A stretch of DNA of 36,255 nucleotides, taken from the NCBI GenBank assembly GCA_964551475.1, contig CAZKCI010000141.1:1-36255 (forward strand). The letters run 5' to 3'. The notes below the pieces were generated by a model. It was not told the DNA's origin and searched no databases. It worked only from the letters and a program-made list of their open reading frames with translations. Shown here in pieces: positions 23,451 through 31,874 of the stretch (position 1 is the first letter of the stretch; each line of letters begins with the position of its first letter). The stretch comes from CAZKCI01 sp964551475. Its GTDB lineage: Bacteria; Auribacterota; Erginobacteria; Erginobacterales; CAZKCI01. A program made the position numbers and the translations under genes.

Positions 23451-23530
23451 AACAGACGATTGAATAGGATGGAATAGGATACAGACGGCCAGCCGAGCCC
23501 ATCCTATTCAATCCTATTCAATCGTCTGTT
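23451..23530. repeat. 30-bp hairpin of GAATAGGAT words between convergent rpmB and secDF
   Basis: AACAGACGATTGAATAGGAT plus GGAATAGGAT (23451-23480) pairs with 23501-23530 with one mismatch, around a 20-base loop. The word GAATAGGAT is repeated twice per arm. It stands between two convergent genes, where it could stop transcription from both sides. The tails are AAATTC on one side and GAAAATG on the other, so no strong T-run. Confidence 0.82.
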
Positions 23531-23583
23531 AAATTCTTCGGCCCGGCCGCTTCGGATACGAGACGATCGGGCCTACCCCCCAG

Positions 23584-26319
23584 CTATTTGCGGCGGCCCT
23601 TCAAGGGCATCAGCAAAAGCACGGGGCTGGCGATGAAGATCGTGGAGTAGGACCCCGCCACGATCCCGATCAGGAGCGCAAAGGAGAAGTCGTTGATCAC
23701 CTCTCCCCCCAGGAGATAGAGCATGAGGACGGCGAGGAGCGTGGTCAGCGAGGTGAGGATGGTCCGGGAGAGGGTCTCGTTGATGGAGATATTGATCAGC
23801 TTCTCCAGGGGCTCGTTCTTGCGCAGCTTCATGTTCTCCCTCAGGCGCGAGAAGAGAACGATGGTGTCGTTGATCGAGTAGCCGATGATGGTGAGCAGCG
23901 CCGCCACGGTGGTGACGTTGAACTGGCGGATGGGCAGGATGAAAAAGCCGGTGCAGAAGGCGATCGTGATCAGGACGTCGTGGGCCAGCGAGAGGGCGCC
24001 GCCGACGGCGAAGGCGACCGAGCCGAAACGCCACCAGACATAGGCCATCATGGCTAGGAGCGCCACGCCGATGCCCAGGAGGGCCTGGATCTTCAGGCGG
24101 TTGCCGACCTTGGGACCGACCATCTCCGTCCTCTGCTCAAAAGTGGCCGCGTCGATCGCGTCCGCGAAGGTTTCCTTGAGCTTGGCGTCGACCGCCTCCG
24201 GGTTGTCGGTGGCCGCCCGGATGATGATCCCCTTCCCCGCCCCGTAGGACTGGACCGAGGAATCGCTCAGATCCAGGTCTTTGAGGATATCGCGCACTTT
24301 CTCCAGCTGAACGTCGCGCGTGAACTGGCGCTGGATCAGAATGCCGCCGGTGAAGTCGAGGCCGAAGTTCAGGTTCCCCCGGAGGACGAAGGCGGCGATG
24401 CCGATGACGATCAGGATAAGCGAGATCAGGGACATCACCTTCCACTTGCCCACGAAATCGAAGTTGGGGTGGGCCATCATCCTCATCATCCTGAGCTTCT
24501 GGAAGCGGGGGGAGCGGGTGAGGAGATCGAAGATCACACGGGTCACGACCAGGGCCGTGAACATGGAGGCGGCGATGCCGATGGTCAGCGTGACCGCGAA
24601 TCCCTTGACCGGTCCCGAGGTCGGGAGCCACTCCAGGTTGAAGGGGTTGAGGAGGACCAGGGCGGCGATGATGGTGGTGAGGTTGGAGTCGAAGATGGCG
24701 AGGAAGGTCTTCTCGTAGCCGGAGGCAATCGCCCGGGCCAGGCGCTTGCCCGACTCCAGCTCCTCCCGGATGCGCTCGTAGATGAGCACGTTGGCGTCCA
24801 CCGACATGCCGATGGTGAGGATGATCCCGGCGATCCCGGGAAGCGTGAGCGTGGCCTTCACCCCGATAAGCTCGGGGAGGAGGCAGAGGAAGGCGACGAT
24901 GATCCCCATGTTGAGGATGAGCGCGATGTTGGCGATGACGCCGGCCAGGCGGTAGTAGACCAGCATGAAGACCATCACGATGATGAGCCCCGCCAACCCC
25001 GCGCGGACCCCCTGGCGGACCGAATCCTCGCCCAGCGTGGGGCCGACCGTCCGCTTCTCCTTGATCTTCAAGGGCGCGGGGTAGGCGCCGGCGGAGAGCT
25101 GGCTGGAGAGAAGCATCGCCTCGTCCCGCGTGAAGGACCCCTCGATGTATCCCTCCCCCTGGGGGATGTGGGTGCGGATCAGGGGGGCGGAAAGGACCTT
25201 CCCGTCGAGGAGGATGGCCAGCTGGCGGCCGGGCGGGTTCTCCTCGGCGTTGTGCTCCTTGGTCAGACGGGAGAAGGTCCGGGCGCCCTTGCGGTCGAAT
25301 TTGAAGTGGACGATCGGCTCCCGGGTGTCGGCGCGGGTGCCGGGATAGGCGGTGACCAGGTTTTCCCCGGTCAGCTCCGAACGGGCCCGGACCAGGATCT
25401 TCTCCTCGACCATCTTCCCGCCCCGGCCGGCCTTCTCGTAGACCTTGAGCTCGAAGCCCGCCGGCGCCTTGTTCTCCCGCACCGCCCTCGCCAGCAGCTC
25501 CGGGTTGTCCTCGACCAGGCGGAACTCCAGGAAGGCCTGCCCCTGGATGAGTTCGAGCGTCTTCTCCGGGTCCCGCACGCCGGGCATCTGGATCAGGAGC
25601 TCGCCCGAGCCCTGCTTCTGGATGTCGGGCTCGGAGACGCCGAACTTGTCCACCCGGTTGCGCAGGATTTCCAGCGCCCCCAGGTTGGCGGCCGCCAGGT
25701 CGGTCCGGAAATACTGGTAGACGTCCTCGTTCTTGGTGATCCCGTCCTCTTCCAGGCTGAATTTATCGGTGTAATAGGCCTTGTAGTATGTGGTGAGGTC
25801 GAAGCCGGCGGCGCGGGCCCGCGCGATCAGGACATCGAGCGCGGTTTTCGTCGATCCCCGCGCTTCCTCCTTCACCCCGTTCATGAAGGCGGTGAAGGGC
25901 TCATCGACGTGTTCGGCCCGCTTGCACAGGAGCTCGATCTCGTCCACCTCCAGGACCACTTGCATGCCGCCCTGGAGATCGAGCCCGAGGTTGAGTTTCC
26001 CGCGGGTTTGGCGGTTGATGTATTTGAGCACCGCCTCGCTGTCGACGCCGGCCTCGGGGAAATAGCGGGTCAGGTCCAGGTCCATCTCCCGGGACTTCTC
26101 CTTCAGGAGATCGATCCCGGAGACGGGGACCTTCTTCGCCGCCAGGTCGTACTCCTTCTCCATCGCGGTCAGGAGCTCCCGGAAGGCATCGTCCTGGTTG
26201 ACCGCCTCGGTCCGGAGATACTGCCGGACGTCCCGCTCGGTCAGGGGGCTGGAGGCCAGGACGCAGACCGCGACCACGGCCAGGATCAGAATCACTCTCC
26301 ACATCAGGCTCTTGTCCAT
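23584..26319 (-). CDS. secDF: Protein translocase subunit SecDF (fusion)
   Basis: Uses the proton motive force to complete protein export through SecYEG. The 911-residue protein joins SecD (about 1-620) and SecF (about 630-911), which are separate in most Gram-negative model bacteria. There is one N-terminal membrane segment, then the SecD periplasmic region with LNLGLDLQGGMQVVLEV, RNRVDKFGVSEPDIQ and the P1 domain. The membrane block with DSVRQGVRAG and SVDANVLIYERIREEL comes next. SecF begins at FDFVGKWKVMSLISL and shows NFGLDFTGG and GYSINDTIVLFSRLREN. The P1 domain is interrupted by a long region at about 130-200. yajC lies just upstream, as usual. Confidence 0.95.
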   Translation of the reverse strand: MDKSLMWRVILILAVVAVCVLASSPLTERDVRQYLRTEAVNQDDAFRELLTAMEKEYDLAAKKVPVSGIDLLKEKSREMDLDLTRYFPEAGVDSEAVLKYINRQTRGKLNLGLDLQGGMQVVLEVDEIELLCKRAEHVDEPFTAFMNGVKEEARGSTKTALDVLIARARAAGFDLTTYYKAYYTDKFSLEEDGITKNEDVYQYFRTDLAAANLGALEILRNRVDKFGVSEPDIQKQGSGELLIQMPGVRDPEKTLELIQGQAFLEFRLVEDNPELLARAVRENKAPAGFELKVYEKAGRGGKMVEEKILVRARSELTGENLVTAYPGTRADTREPIVHFKFDRKGARTFSRLTKEHNAEENPPGRQLAILLDGKVLSAPLIRTHIPQGEGYIEGSFTRDEAMLLSSQLSAGAYPAPLKIKEKRTVGPTLGEDSVRQGVRAGLAGLIIVMVFMLVYYRLAGVIANIALILNMGIIVAFLCLLPELIGVKATLTLPGIAGIILTIGMSVDANVLIYERIREELESGKRLARAIASGYEKTFLAIFDSNLTTIIAALVLLNPFNLEWLPTSGPVKGFAVTLTIGIAASMFTALVVTRVIFDLLTRSPRFQKLRMMRMMAHPNFDFVGKWKVMSLISLILIVIGIAAFVLRGNLNFGLDFTGGILIQRQFTRDVQLEKVRDILKDLDLSDSSVQSYGAGKGIIIRAATDNPEAVDAKLKETFADAIDAATFEQRTEMVGPKVGNRLKIQALLGIGVALLAMMAYVWWRFGSVAFAVGGALSLAHDVLITIAFCTGFFILPIRQFNVTTVAALLTIIGYSINDTIVLFSRLRENMKLRKNEPLEKLINISINETLSRTILTSLTTLLAVLMLYLLGGEVINDFSFALLIGIVAGSYSTIFIASPVLLLMPLKGRRK

Positions 26320-26338
26320 AATGAACGCGCGCTCCGCG

Positions 26339-26704
26339 CTAGTCCTTCACGGGTTCCCCGGACGTCTTCTTCGCCACCTTGGTGATCGACGACCGTTCGA
26401 CCTCGATTTTAACGTTTTCCGCCACCTTGACCATGATCGTGGATTCCTTGACGTTGCTGATCATACCGTGAATGCCGCCGGAGGTGACCACCTCGTCGCC
26501 CTTCTCCAGCTCGGAGACCAGCTTCTTCTGCTCCTTCTGCTTCTGCTGCTGGGGGCGGATGAGCAGGAAGTAGAAAACGGCGCCCAGGAGGACCAGCATG
26601 AGCATGGGGTTGGAGAGGAATCCCTCCAAACCCTCCTTCTTGGGGGCGGCCCCTTCCTTGCCGCCGGGAGGCGGCGCCATGGCGATCGGGATGTACTGCT
26701 GCAT
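26339..26704 (-). CDS. yajC: Preprotein translocase subunit YajC
   Basis: Small membrane partner of SecDF. The 121 residues start with a Pro/Gly-rich segment, have one transmembrane helix (about 34-52, PMLMLVLLGAVFYFLLIRP), then RPQQQKQKEQKK, GDEVVTSGGIHG and a C-terminal beta-rich tail, the standard YajC pattern. Two ATG codons are adjacent (26707 and 26704); I prefer 26704, which leaves 6 bases after GGAGG. A 12-bp perfect hairpin ends right at the Shine-Dalgarno. tgt lies upstream and secDF follows after 19 bases. Confidence 0.95.
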   Translation of the reverse strand: MQQYIPIAMAPPPGGKEGAAPKKEGLEGFLSNPMLMLVLLGAVFYFLLIRPQQQKQKEQKKLVSELEKGDEVVTSGGIHGMISNVKESTIMVKVAENVKIEVERSSITKVAKKTSGEPVKD

Positions 26705-26717
26705 CATCTTCCTCCTC

Positions 26718-26745
26718 TTTTTCGGCGCCCGGAGGCGCCGAAAAA
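26718..26745 (-). promoter_or_regulatory. Perfect hairpin adjoining the yajC Shine-Dalgarno
   Basis: TTTTTCGGCGCC (26718-26729) and GGCGCCGAAAAA (26734-26745) pair fully with a 4-base loop. On the minus strand the stem ends one or two bases before GAGGAGG of yajC. Read on the minus strand it ends in AAAAA, not a T-run, so it does not look like a terminator in the direction of transcription. Confidence 0.6.
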
Positions 26746-26769
26746 ATGTTCGGGATACGGTTGATCGAT

Positions 26770-26853
26770 CAAGGAGTGATGGAGTATCGGAGTAATGGAG
26801 TGATGAACCGCCAACCATTACTCCAGCACTCCATTACTCCACTACTCCTTTTG
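26770..26853. repeat. Word-repeat hairpin, GGAGTAATGGAG family, copy 2
   Basis: AAGGAGTGATGGAGTATCGG then AGTAATGGAGTGATG on the left is answered by CATTACTCCAGCACTCC and ATTACTCCACTACTCC on the right. On the minus strand the right arm encodes the last residues of Tgt (KGVVE) and its TAA stop at 26834-26836. Its left arm is almost the same as that at 2022-2095. Confidence 0.82.
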
Positions 26854-27967
26854 CTTGCTCCTCCCCCGCCCGGTAGCGCTCCAGGAACGATTTCTGAAAC
26901 GCTGCGAATCTTCCCTCCCGGATCGCCGACCGCGCGTTCTCCATCAAGCGAAAATAAAAATGCAGGTTGTGCGTCGTCCCCAGCCGCAGCCCCAGGATCT
27001 CCCCCGCGTGGTAGAGGTGGCGGATGTAGGCCCGGGTGAAGTTCCGGCAGGCGTAGCAGGCGCAGTCTTGGTCGATCGGTATGTGCTCGTCCTTGTGGCT
27101 CGCGTTCCGGAGCGTGAGCTTGCCGTCGGGCGTGAAGACCGAGCCGTTGCGCCCGTAGCGGGTGGGCAGCACGCAGTCGAACATGTCCGCGCCGAAGGCG
27201 ACCTGGACAACCAGGTCCTCCGGAGTCCCCGAACCCATGAAGTAGCGGGGCTTTTCCTCCGGGAGGCAGGCGGCGGAGAACTCCGCCATCTCGTACATCA
27301 GCTCCTTGGGCTCGCCGACCGAAAGCCCCCCGATCCCGTAGCCCCGGAACCCGATCTTCTCCAGACCCTCCACGCTTTTTCGCCGCAGATCCTGGAAGAG
27401 GCCCCCCTGGACGATCCCGAACAGGGTCTCCAGGCCGTCTTCGTGGCTGCGGCGAGATTGAAGCGCCCATTCTAGGGTCAGGGCAAGTGACTTGCAAGCA
27501 TAATCATGGTCGGACGGGTAGGGCGGACACTCGTCGAAGGCCATCAGGATGTCGCTCCCGAGCCCTCTCTGGATCTCGACCGAGCGGGCGGGCGTGAGCG
27601 TGTGCAGGTCGCCGGAGATGTGGTCCCGGAAGACCACCCCCTCCGGTGAGATGGTCCGGAGGTCGGCGAGACTCATCACCTGGTAGCCACCGGAATCGGT
27701 GAGGATCGGCCGGTCCCAGTGCATGAATTTGTGCAGGCCGCCGGCCCGGGAGACGATATCGACGCCGGGGCGGATGGAGAGGTGGTAGGTGTTGGCGAGC
27801 AGGATCTGCGCCCCGAGGTCCTTCAGTTCCTCCGGCGTCATCCCCTTCACCGTCCCCTGAGTCCCCACCGGCATGAAACAGGGGGTGTCCACCTCGCCGT
27901 GGGCGAGTATGAGCTTCCCCGCCCGAGCGCGCGTCGCGGTGTCTCTGGCCTGGATGGCGAATTCCAT
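26834..27967 (-). CDS. tgt: tRNA-guanine transglycosylase
   Basis: Exchanges guanine-34 of tRNAs with GUN anticodons for preQ1, the key step in queuosine synthesis. The 377-residue protein has ILTDSGGYQVMSL with D91, IVQGGL, the nucleophile D264 in FDCVLPTRYGRNG, and zinc ligands C302, C304, C307 and H333 (DCACYACRNF and TTHNLHF). The ATG at 27967 has a poor Shine-Dalgarno. It is followed by yajC and secDF, an order also found in Escherichia coli; queA is upstream beyond a 413-base gap. The last five residues are encoded by a repeat arm. Confidence 0.97.
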   Translation of the reverse strand: MEFAIQARDTATRARAGKLILAHGEVDTPCFMPVGTQGTVKGMTPEELKDLGAQILLANTYHLSIRPGVDIVSRAGGLHKFMHWDRPILTDSGGYQVMSLADLRTISPEGVVFRDHISGDLHTLTPARSVEIQRGLGSDILMAFDECPPYPSDHDYACKSLALTLEWALQSRRSHEDGLETLFGIVQGGLFQDLRRKSVEGLEKIGFRGYGIGGLSVGEPKELMYEMAEFSAACLPEEKPRYFMGSGTPEDLVVQVAFGADMFDCVLPTRYGRNGSVFTPDGKLTLRNASHKDEHIPIDQDCACYACRNFTRAYIRHLYHAGEILGLRLGTTHNLHFYFRLMENARSAIREGRFAAFQKSFLERYRAGEEQAKGVVE

Positions 27968-28380
27968 AGGCGGAGACGATAGCCAATCTCACGAGGGGAA
28001 ACAAGGGAAACCCCGCAGAATGAACGCCCTTCGGACATCCATCGCGGGGCAGGCAGGGAAGACAAGGAGAGCAAGGAGACAAGGGGAATAGGGGGGGGAT
28101 AAGGAGGAATAAGGGGGCCGGGTGTTACAACCCAATGAGAGGCATGGGGTTGGGAAAACAGAATCCTTGAACACTTTTATCCGATCGGAATGAAAGTGTC
28201 CAAAACGACGATGGCTGGGCGACAGCGAACAGAAAGCGGGGGAAGTCAGCGTCTACGGTCGTGGTGAGGCGGGGTTCTAATCCGCGTAATCCGCGCCTGC
28301 GCGCTGAAGCGCTACGGCGCGCAAGCGCGTGAATTCGCGGTTAAAACGCCGAGCCAAGCCAGGCCAAGCCGTGGTACGTG
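27968..28380. other. 413-base spacer between queA and tgt
   Basis: No convincing gene. It holds a purine run of AAGGAGA words (28057-28090), a palindrome AACCCAATGAGAGGCATGGGGTT near 28128, a longer imperfect inverted repeat ACACTTT-ATCCGATCGGA-AAAGTGT near 28169-28198, and GCGCGC-rich complementary words at 28290-28345. The last part, next to the queA stop, repeats GCCAAGCC. It is the longest non-coding stretch in the ruv-que-sec run and probably weakens or separates transcription there. Confidence 0.5.
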
Positions 28381-29424
28381 CTACAGAAGCAGCATCGCGT
28401 CGCCGAAGCTGTAGAAGCGATAGCGCAAGGCGACCGCTTCCCGGTAGGCGTCGAGGACTTTCTCCCTCCCGGCCAGGGCGGAGACGAGCATGAGGAGGGT
28501 CGAGCAAGGGAGATGAAAGTTGGTGACCAGGTTGAAGCGGAGCTGGAAACGGTAGCCGGGGAAGATGAAGATCCCGGTCGAACCCCTCCCGGGACGGACC
28601 TTCCCGTTCTCGTCCGAGGCGCTTTCCAGAGTCCGCACGACGGTCGTCCCCACCAGCCAGAGATGATTGTCCGGGCTCAGGCTGTTTATCGCGGCGGCGG
28701 TCTCGACGGGGATTTCATAGAACTCCTTATCCATCCGGTGATCCGCCACCGCCTCCGCCGTGACCGGTCGGAACGTCCCCGTGCCGACATGGAGCGTGAC
28801 GAATGAGGCCCCAACTCCTTTCGCCCGCAGAGAATCCATGATCTCCGGAGTGAAATGAAAACCGGCGGTGGGAGCGGCCACGGCGCCGGGAACGCGGGCG
28901 AAGACAGTCTGGTAGCGTTCCGTGTCCTCAACTCTCATTTTCTCCGGATAGTCTTCCCGTTTTCGACGGATATAGGGCGGCAGAGGCGGACAGCCGAATT
29001 TCTCCATGACCGAGGCCACGGGCTCGCCCACCCGGAAATGGAGCATGACCTCCCCTCCCCCTCTCTTTTCCACCAACTCAGCCGAAGCGGACGGGCCGAA
29101 CTCGATCACGGCGCCGACGGAAACGCGGGCGGAGGGCTTGAGGAGCGCGCGCCAGAGTTCCCCTTCCCCGCCGAGGAGAAGGACCTCCACCTTTCCCCCG
29201 GTCCCCGTCTTTTTCCCGAAAAGCCGGGCCTTGAGAACGCGGGTGTCGTTGAAGACGAAGAGGTCCCCTGGACTGACCCAGCGGAGGATATCGGGGAACT
29301 TCAGATGCTCGATCTCGCCGGACTCCCGGGAGAGGACAAGGAGACGGGCATCCTCGCGGCGGGACGGGGGATGCTGGGCGATCAGCTCGGGGGGAAGAAG
29401 GTAGTCGAAGTCGGCGGTGCGCAT
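28381..29424 (-). CDS. queA: S-adenosylmethionine:tRNA ribosyltransferase-isomerase
   Basis: Builds epoxyqueuosine on tRNA from preQ1 and the ribosyl part of SAM. The 347 residues include the N-terminal DFDYLLPPELIAQHP, FNDTRVLKARLFG, LPPYIRR, RYQTVFARVPGAVAAPTAGFHFT, LHVGTGTFRPV and NLVTNFHLPCSTLLMLVSALAG, all QueA signatures. It starts 18 bases after queH, which encodes the next enzyme of the pathway. Confidence 0.97.
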   Translation of the reverse strand: MRTADFDYLLPPELIAQHPPSRREDARLLVLSRESGEIEHLKFPDILRWVSPGDLFVFNDTRVLKARLFGKKTGTGGKVEVLLLGGEGELWRALLKPSARVSVGAVIEFGPSASAELVEKRGGGEVMLHFRVGEPVASVMEKFGCPPLPPYIRRKREDYPEKMRVEDTERYQTVFARVPGAVAAPTAGFHFTPEIMDSLRAKGVGASFVTLHVGTGTFRPVTAEAVADHRMDKEFYEIPVETAAAINSLSPDNHLWLVGTTVVRTLESASDENGKVRPGRGSTGIFIFPGYRFQLRFNLVTNFHLPCSTLLMLVSALAGREKVLDAYREAVALRYRFYSFGDAMLLL

Positions 29425-29442
29425 GAAGACCTGGAAATATTT

Positions 29443-29979
29443 CTATGTTTCCATATCTCTATATCGTTCGTGTTCGCTGTACAAACACCCGCAATACTGC
29501 TGCTTGTACAGTCCGTGCTCTTCCGTGATCCGCCAGTGCTCCTTCCACCCGGTCCGGAAGTCTTGATAGAAGAAGGCCATGCCGGCTTCCCGGCCGGCTT
29601 CCTCGCCGATCCGGCGGATGAGATCGTGCTTCTGCTTGATGCTGATCAGGAGCGTGGAGGTGAAGGCGGCGAAGCCGCCCGCCTTCGCCTCCCGGGCGGC
29701 GGCGGAAAGGCGGAGGCGGTAGCAGAGGGGACAGCGCTCGTTCTCGTGAAAGGAGACCGCCCGGAAGAACTCTTCCGGGTCATAGCGGGCGGGGTAGCGG
29801 ACGGGGAACGACGACCCGGCCGAGAACTTCTCCAGCGCCTCCCTCCGCCGTTTCCATTCCGTGAAGGGATGGATGTTCGGGTTGTAAAAATACCCTTCGA
29901 CCGAGTGACCGGCGTCCTGCAGAGCCAGGAACGGGTGAGTGGCGCAGGGTCCGCAACAGACGTGGAGGAGGATGCGCAT
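29443..29979 (-). CDS. queH: Epoxyqueuosine reductase QueH
   Basis: Reduces epoxyqueuosine to queuosine, the last step; QueH is the non-homologous alternative to the cobalamin-dependent QueG. The 178-residue protein has LLHVCCGPCATHPF (C8, C9, C12), NPNIHPFTEWKRR, CPLCYRLRL (C83, C86), FTSTLLISIKQKHD and YKQQYCGCLYSE near the end (C163, C165), as in characterised QueH (formerly DUF208). I chose the ATG at 29979, directly before the CCGPC motif; longer in-frame starts would read into repeats. It sits between ruvB and queA. Confidence 0.94.
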   Translation of the reverse strand: MRILLHVCCGPCATHPFLALQDAGHSVEGYFYNPNIHPFTEWKRRREALEKFSAGSSFPVRYPARYDPEEFFRAVSFHENERCPLCYRLRLSAAAREAKAGGFAAFTSTLLISIKQKHDLIRRIGEEAGREAGMAFFYQDFRTGWKEHWRITEEHGLYKQQYCGCLYSEHERYRDMET

Positions 29980-30048
29980 ATGCTTGCCGACAGCGGACGG
30001 ATTTCCGAAGACAACGCCGAGGGACACGTGGAAGAAGTGTGAGGTGGA

Positions 30049-30120
30049 AGGTGTAATGTGTAATGAAAATGGCGCCTGGGCAGGGCGTTTCCATTGCACC
30101 TTACACTTGACACATTACAC
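30049..30120. repeat. Word-repeat hairpin, GTGTAATGTGTAATG family, copy 1
   Basis: AAGGTGTAATGTGTAATG on the left is answered by CATTGCACCTTACAC and CACATTACAC on the right, around a GGCGCC-GGGC centre. On the minus strand the right arm contains the ruvB stop TAA (30115-30117). The same words occur at 31793-31860. Confidence 0.8.
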
Positions 30121-31161
30121 GCCCCCCCCGATCCCCAGCTCACTCTGCTGGGAACTCGGAACCTTGATCCCGAGATGCGCGTAGGCCTTTTTCGTGGCGC
30201 AGCGTCCCGTCCGCGTGCGCTGGATATAGCCTTTCTGGATCAGGAAGGGCTCGTAGACCTCCTCGATGGTGTCGGCCTCCTCTCCGATCGCCACCGCGAT
30301 CGTATCCAAGCCGACCGGTCCGCCGTTGTAATGGGAGATGATGACGTCGAGGACGCGCTTGTCCATCTCGTCCAGCCCCTCCTCGTCGATCTCGAGGAGG
30401 GAGAGCGCCGCCCGGACGGAATCCTGCGTGATCTTGCCGCCGGTTCGGACCTGGGCGTAGTCGCGCACCCGCCGGAGGAGCGAGTTGGCGATCCGGGGCG
30501 TGCCCCGGGAGCGGCGGGAGATCTCCGCGGCGCAGGCGGGATTCAGCTCCACGCCGAGGATTTTGGCGGACCGCTCCACGATCCGGGAGAGATCGGCCGC
30601 GGGATAGAAGTCGACGCGGTTGACCAGGCCGAATCGAGACCGCAGCGGCGCCGTGAGGAGGCCGAAACGCGTGGTCGCCCCGACCAGCGTGAAACGGGAG
30701 AGGTTGAGGCGGACGGAGCGGGCGTTGGGCCCCTGATCGATCATGATGTCGATGACGAAGTCCTCCATCGCCGGGTAGAGATACTCCTCCACCGCGGAGG
30801 AGAGGCGGTGGATCTCGTCGATGAAAAGGATGTCGCCGTCTTTCAGGTTGGTGAGGAGGCCGGCCAGGTCGCCGGCCCGCTCGATCGAAGGGCCGGAGAC
30901 GGACTTGACCGCGACCTTGAGCTCGTTGGCGATGATGTAGGCGAGTGTCGTCTTCCCCAGCCCCGGCGGGCCGTAGAAAAGGGCGTGCTCCAGCGGCTCC
31001 CGTCGGGACCGGGCCGCCTCGATCGCGATCGTGAGCCGCTCCTTGACCTTCTCCTGACCGACGAACTCGGCCAGGCCGCGCGGACGGATCTGCGACTCGA
31101 AAGCGCTGTCGCGCTCCTTGAGCGCCTCGCGGAGAAATCGTTTGTCGGGAGATGGTGCCAT
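30115..31161 (-). CDS. ruvB: Holliday junction branch migration ATPase RuvB
   Basis: Hexameric AAA+ motor that drives Holliday-junction migration with RuvA. The 348-residue protein has GPPGLGKT at 64-71, DEIH at 115-118, the RuvB-specific IRPRGLAEFVGQ, GATTRFGLLTAPLRSRFG (sensor and arginine finger) and the C-terminal winged helix ending in IQRTRTGRCATKKAYAHLG. Its start is close behind ruvA. Its stop codon lies within a repeat arm. queH follows. Confidence 0.97.
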   Translation of the reverse strand: MAPSPDKRFLREALKERDSAFESQIRPRGLAEFVGQEKVKERLTIAIEAARSRREPLEHALFYGPPGLGKTTLAYIIANELKVAVKSVSGPSIERAGDLAGLLTNLKDGDILFIDEIHRLSSAVEEYLYPAMEDFVIDIMIDQGPNARSVRLNLSRFTLVGATTRFGLLTAPLRSRFGLVNRVDFYPAADLSRIVERSAKILGVELNPACAAEISRRSRGTPRIANSLLRRVRDYAQVRTGGKITQDSVRAALSLLEIDEEGLDEMDKRVLDVIISHYNGGPVGLDTIAVAIGEEADTIEEVYEPFLIQKGYIQRTRTGRCATKKAYAHLGIKVPSSQQSELGIGGGV

Positions 31162-31175
31162 TCGTTACCCACTGT

Positions 31176-31775
31176 CTATACGCTCTTCAACGCCTCTTTG
31201 AGCAGCTGCTCCACCGACCACGACGCTTCGGCGGCCGCCAGGGCGGCTTCGATCGCCTTCTGGGCCTGGACTGGTTTGTAGCCCAAGGAGAGGAGCGCCT
31301 CCAGGACATCGGCGGACTTGGCCTCTCCCCCCTCCAGCTTGGATTGGGAGGCTTCGCGCTGGAGAGCGGGCAGGAGAGAGACCTTGTCCTTGAGCTCGAC
31401 CACCAGCCGCTCCGCGGTCTTCTTCCCGATCCCGCGCACGGAGGAGAGGAGACGAACGTCTCCGGAGGCGATCGCCTTCCGAAAAGTGGAAACGGAGACG
31501 CCGCTCAAAATGGACAGAGCCGTCCGGGGGCCGATCCCCGACACGCCCCGGAGGAGATCGAACATGGCGCGCTCCTCCTCGGCCGCGAAGCCGTAGAGAG
31601 TGACCTCGTCTTCGCGGTGATGAAGATGGGTGAGGAGCTTTACCTCCCCCCCGGGGCGGGGCAGGGCTTCGTAGCTGGAAATGGGGATGAGGACCCGGTA
31701 GCCGACGCCGCCCACCTCGATCACGGCGTGGTGGGGGGTGGCGGAGACCAAAGTGCCTTTCAGGTAGTCGATCAT
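31176..31775 (-). CDS. ruvA: Holliday junction branch migration protein RuvA
   Basis: Junction-binding partner of RuvB. The 199 residues start MIDYLKGTLVSATPHHAVIE, the OB-fold domain; two helix-hairpin-helix motifs follow (GVSGIGPRTALSILSG and VRGIGKKTAERLVVELKD), and a C-terminal three-helix domain (ADVLEALLSLGYKPVQAQKA). I chose the ATG at 31775 because the longer in-frame start would read through the repeat spacer. ruvB follows after 14 bases. Confidence 0.96.
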   Translation of the reverse strand: MIDYLKGTLVSATPHHAVIEVGGVGYRVLIPISSYEALPRPGGEVKLLTHLHHREDEVTLYGFAAEEERAMFDLLRGVSGIGPRTALSILSGVSVSTFRKAIASGDVRLLSSVRGIGKKTAERLVVELKDKVSLLPALQREASQSKLEGGEAKSADVLEALLSLGYKPVQAQKAIEAALAAAEASWSVEQLLKEALKSV

Positions 31776-31792
31776 TGCCGTGCCCAGTGGAA

Positions 31793-31860
31793 TGTGTAAG
31801 GTGTAATGTGTAATGGAAACAACGCCAAGCGTCAGTTCATTACACCTTACACATTGCACT
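31793..31860. repeat. Word-repeat hairpin, GTGTAATGTGTAATG family, copy 2
   Basis: GTGTAAGGTGTAATGTGTAATG is answered by CATTACACCTTACACATTGCAC about 20 bases on. It fills most of the 99-base gap between ruvC and ruvA and shares its words with the repeat at 30049-30120, only 1.7 kb away. Confidence 0.8.
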
Positions 31861-31874
31861 CTCCCGTCTTTCTC

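Noticed and set aside
27968..28380. A small gene in the queA-tgt gap
   Set aside because: Open frames there are short, Pro/Arg-rich, lack ribosome-binding sites and consist partly of palindromic words.
29980..30099. Extended N-terminus of QueH from upstream starts
   Set aside because: The extra residues are encoded by the GTGTAATG repeat spacer and have no family resemblance; the ATG at 29979 lies directly before the conserved motif.
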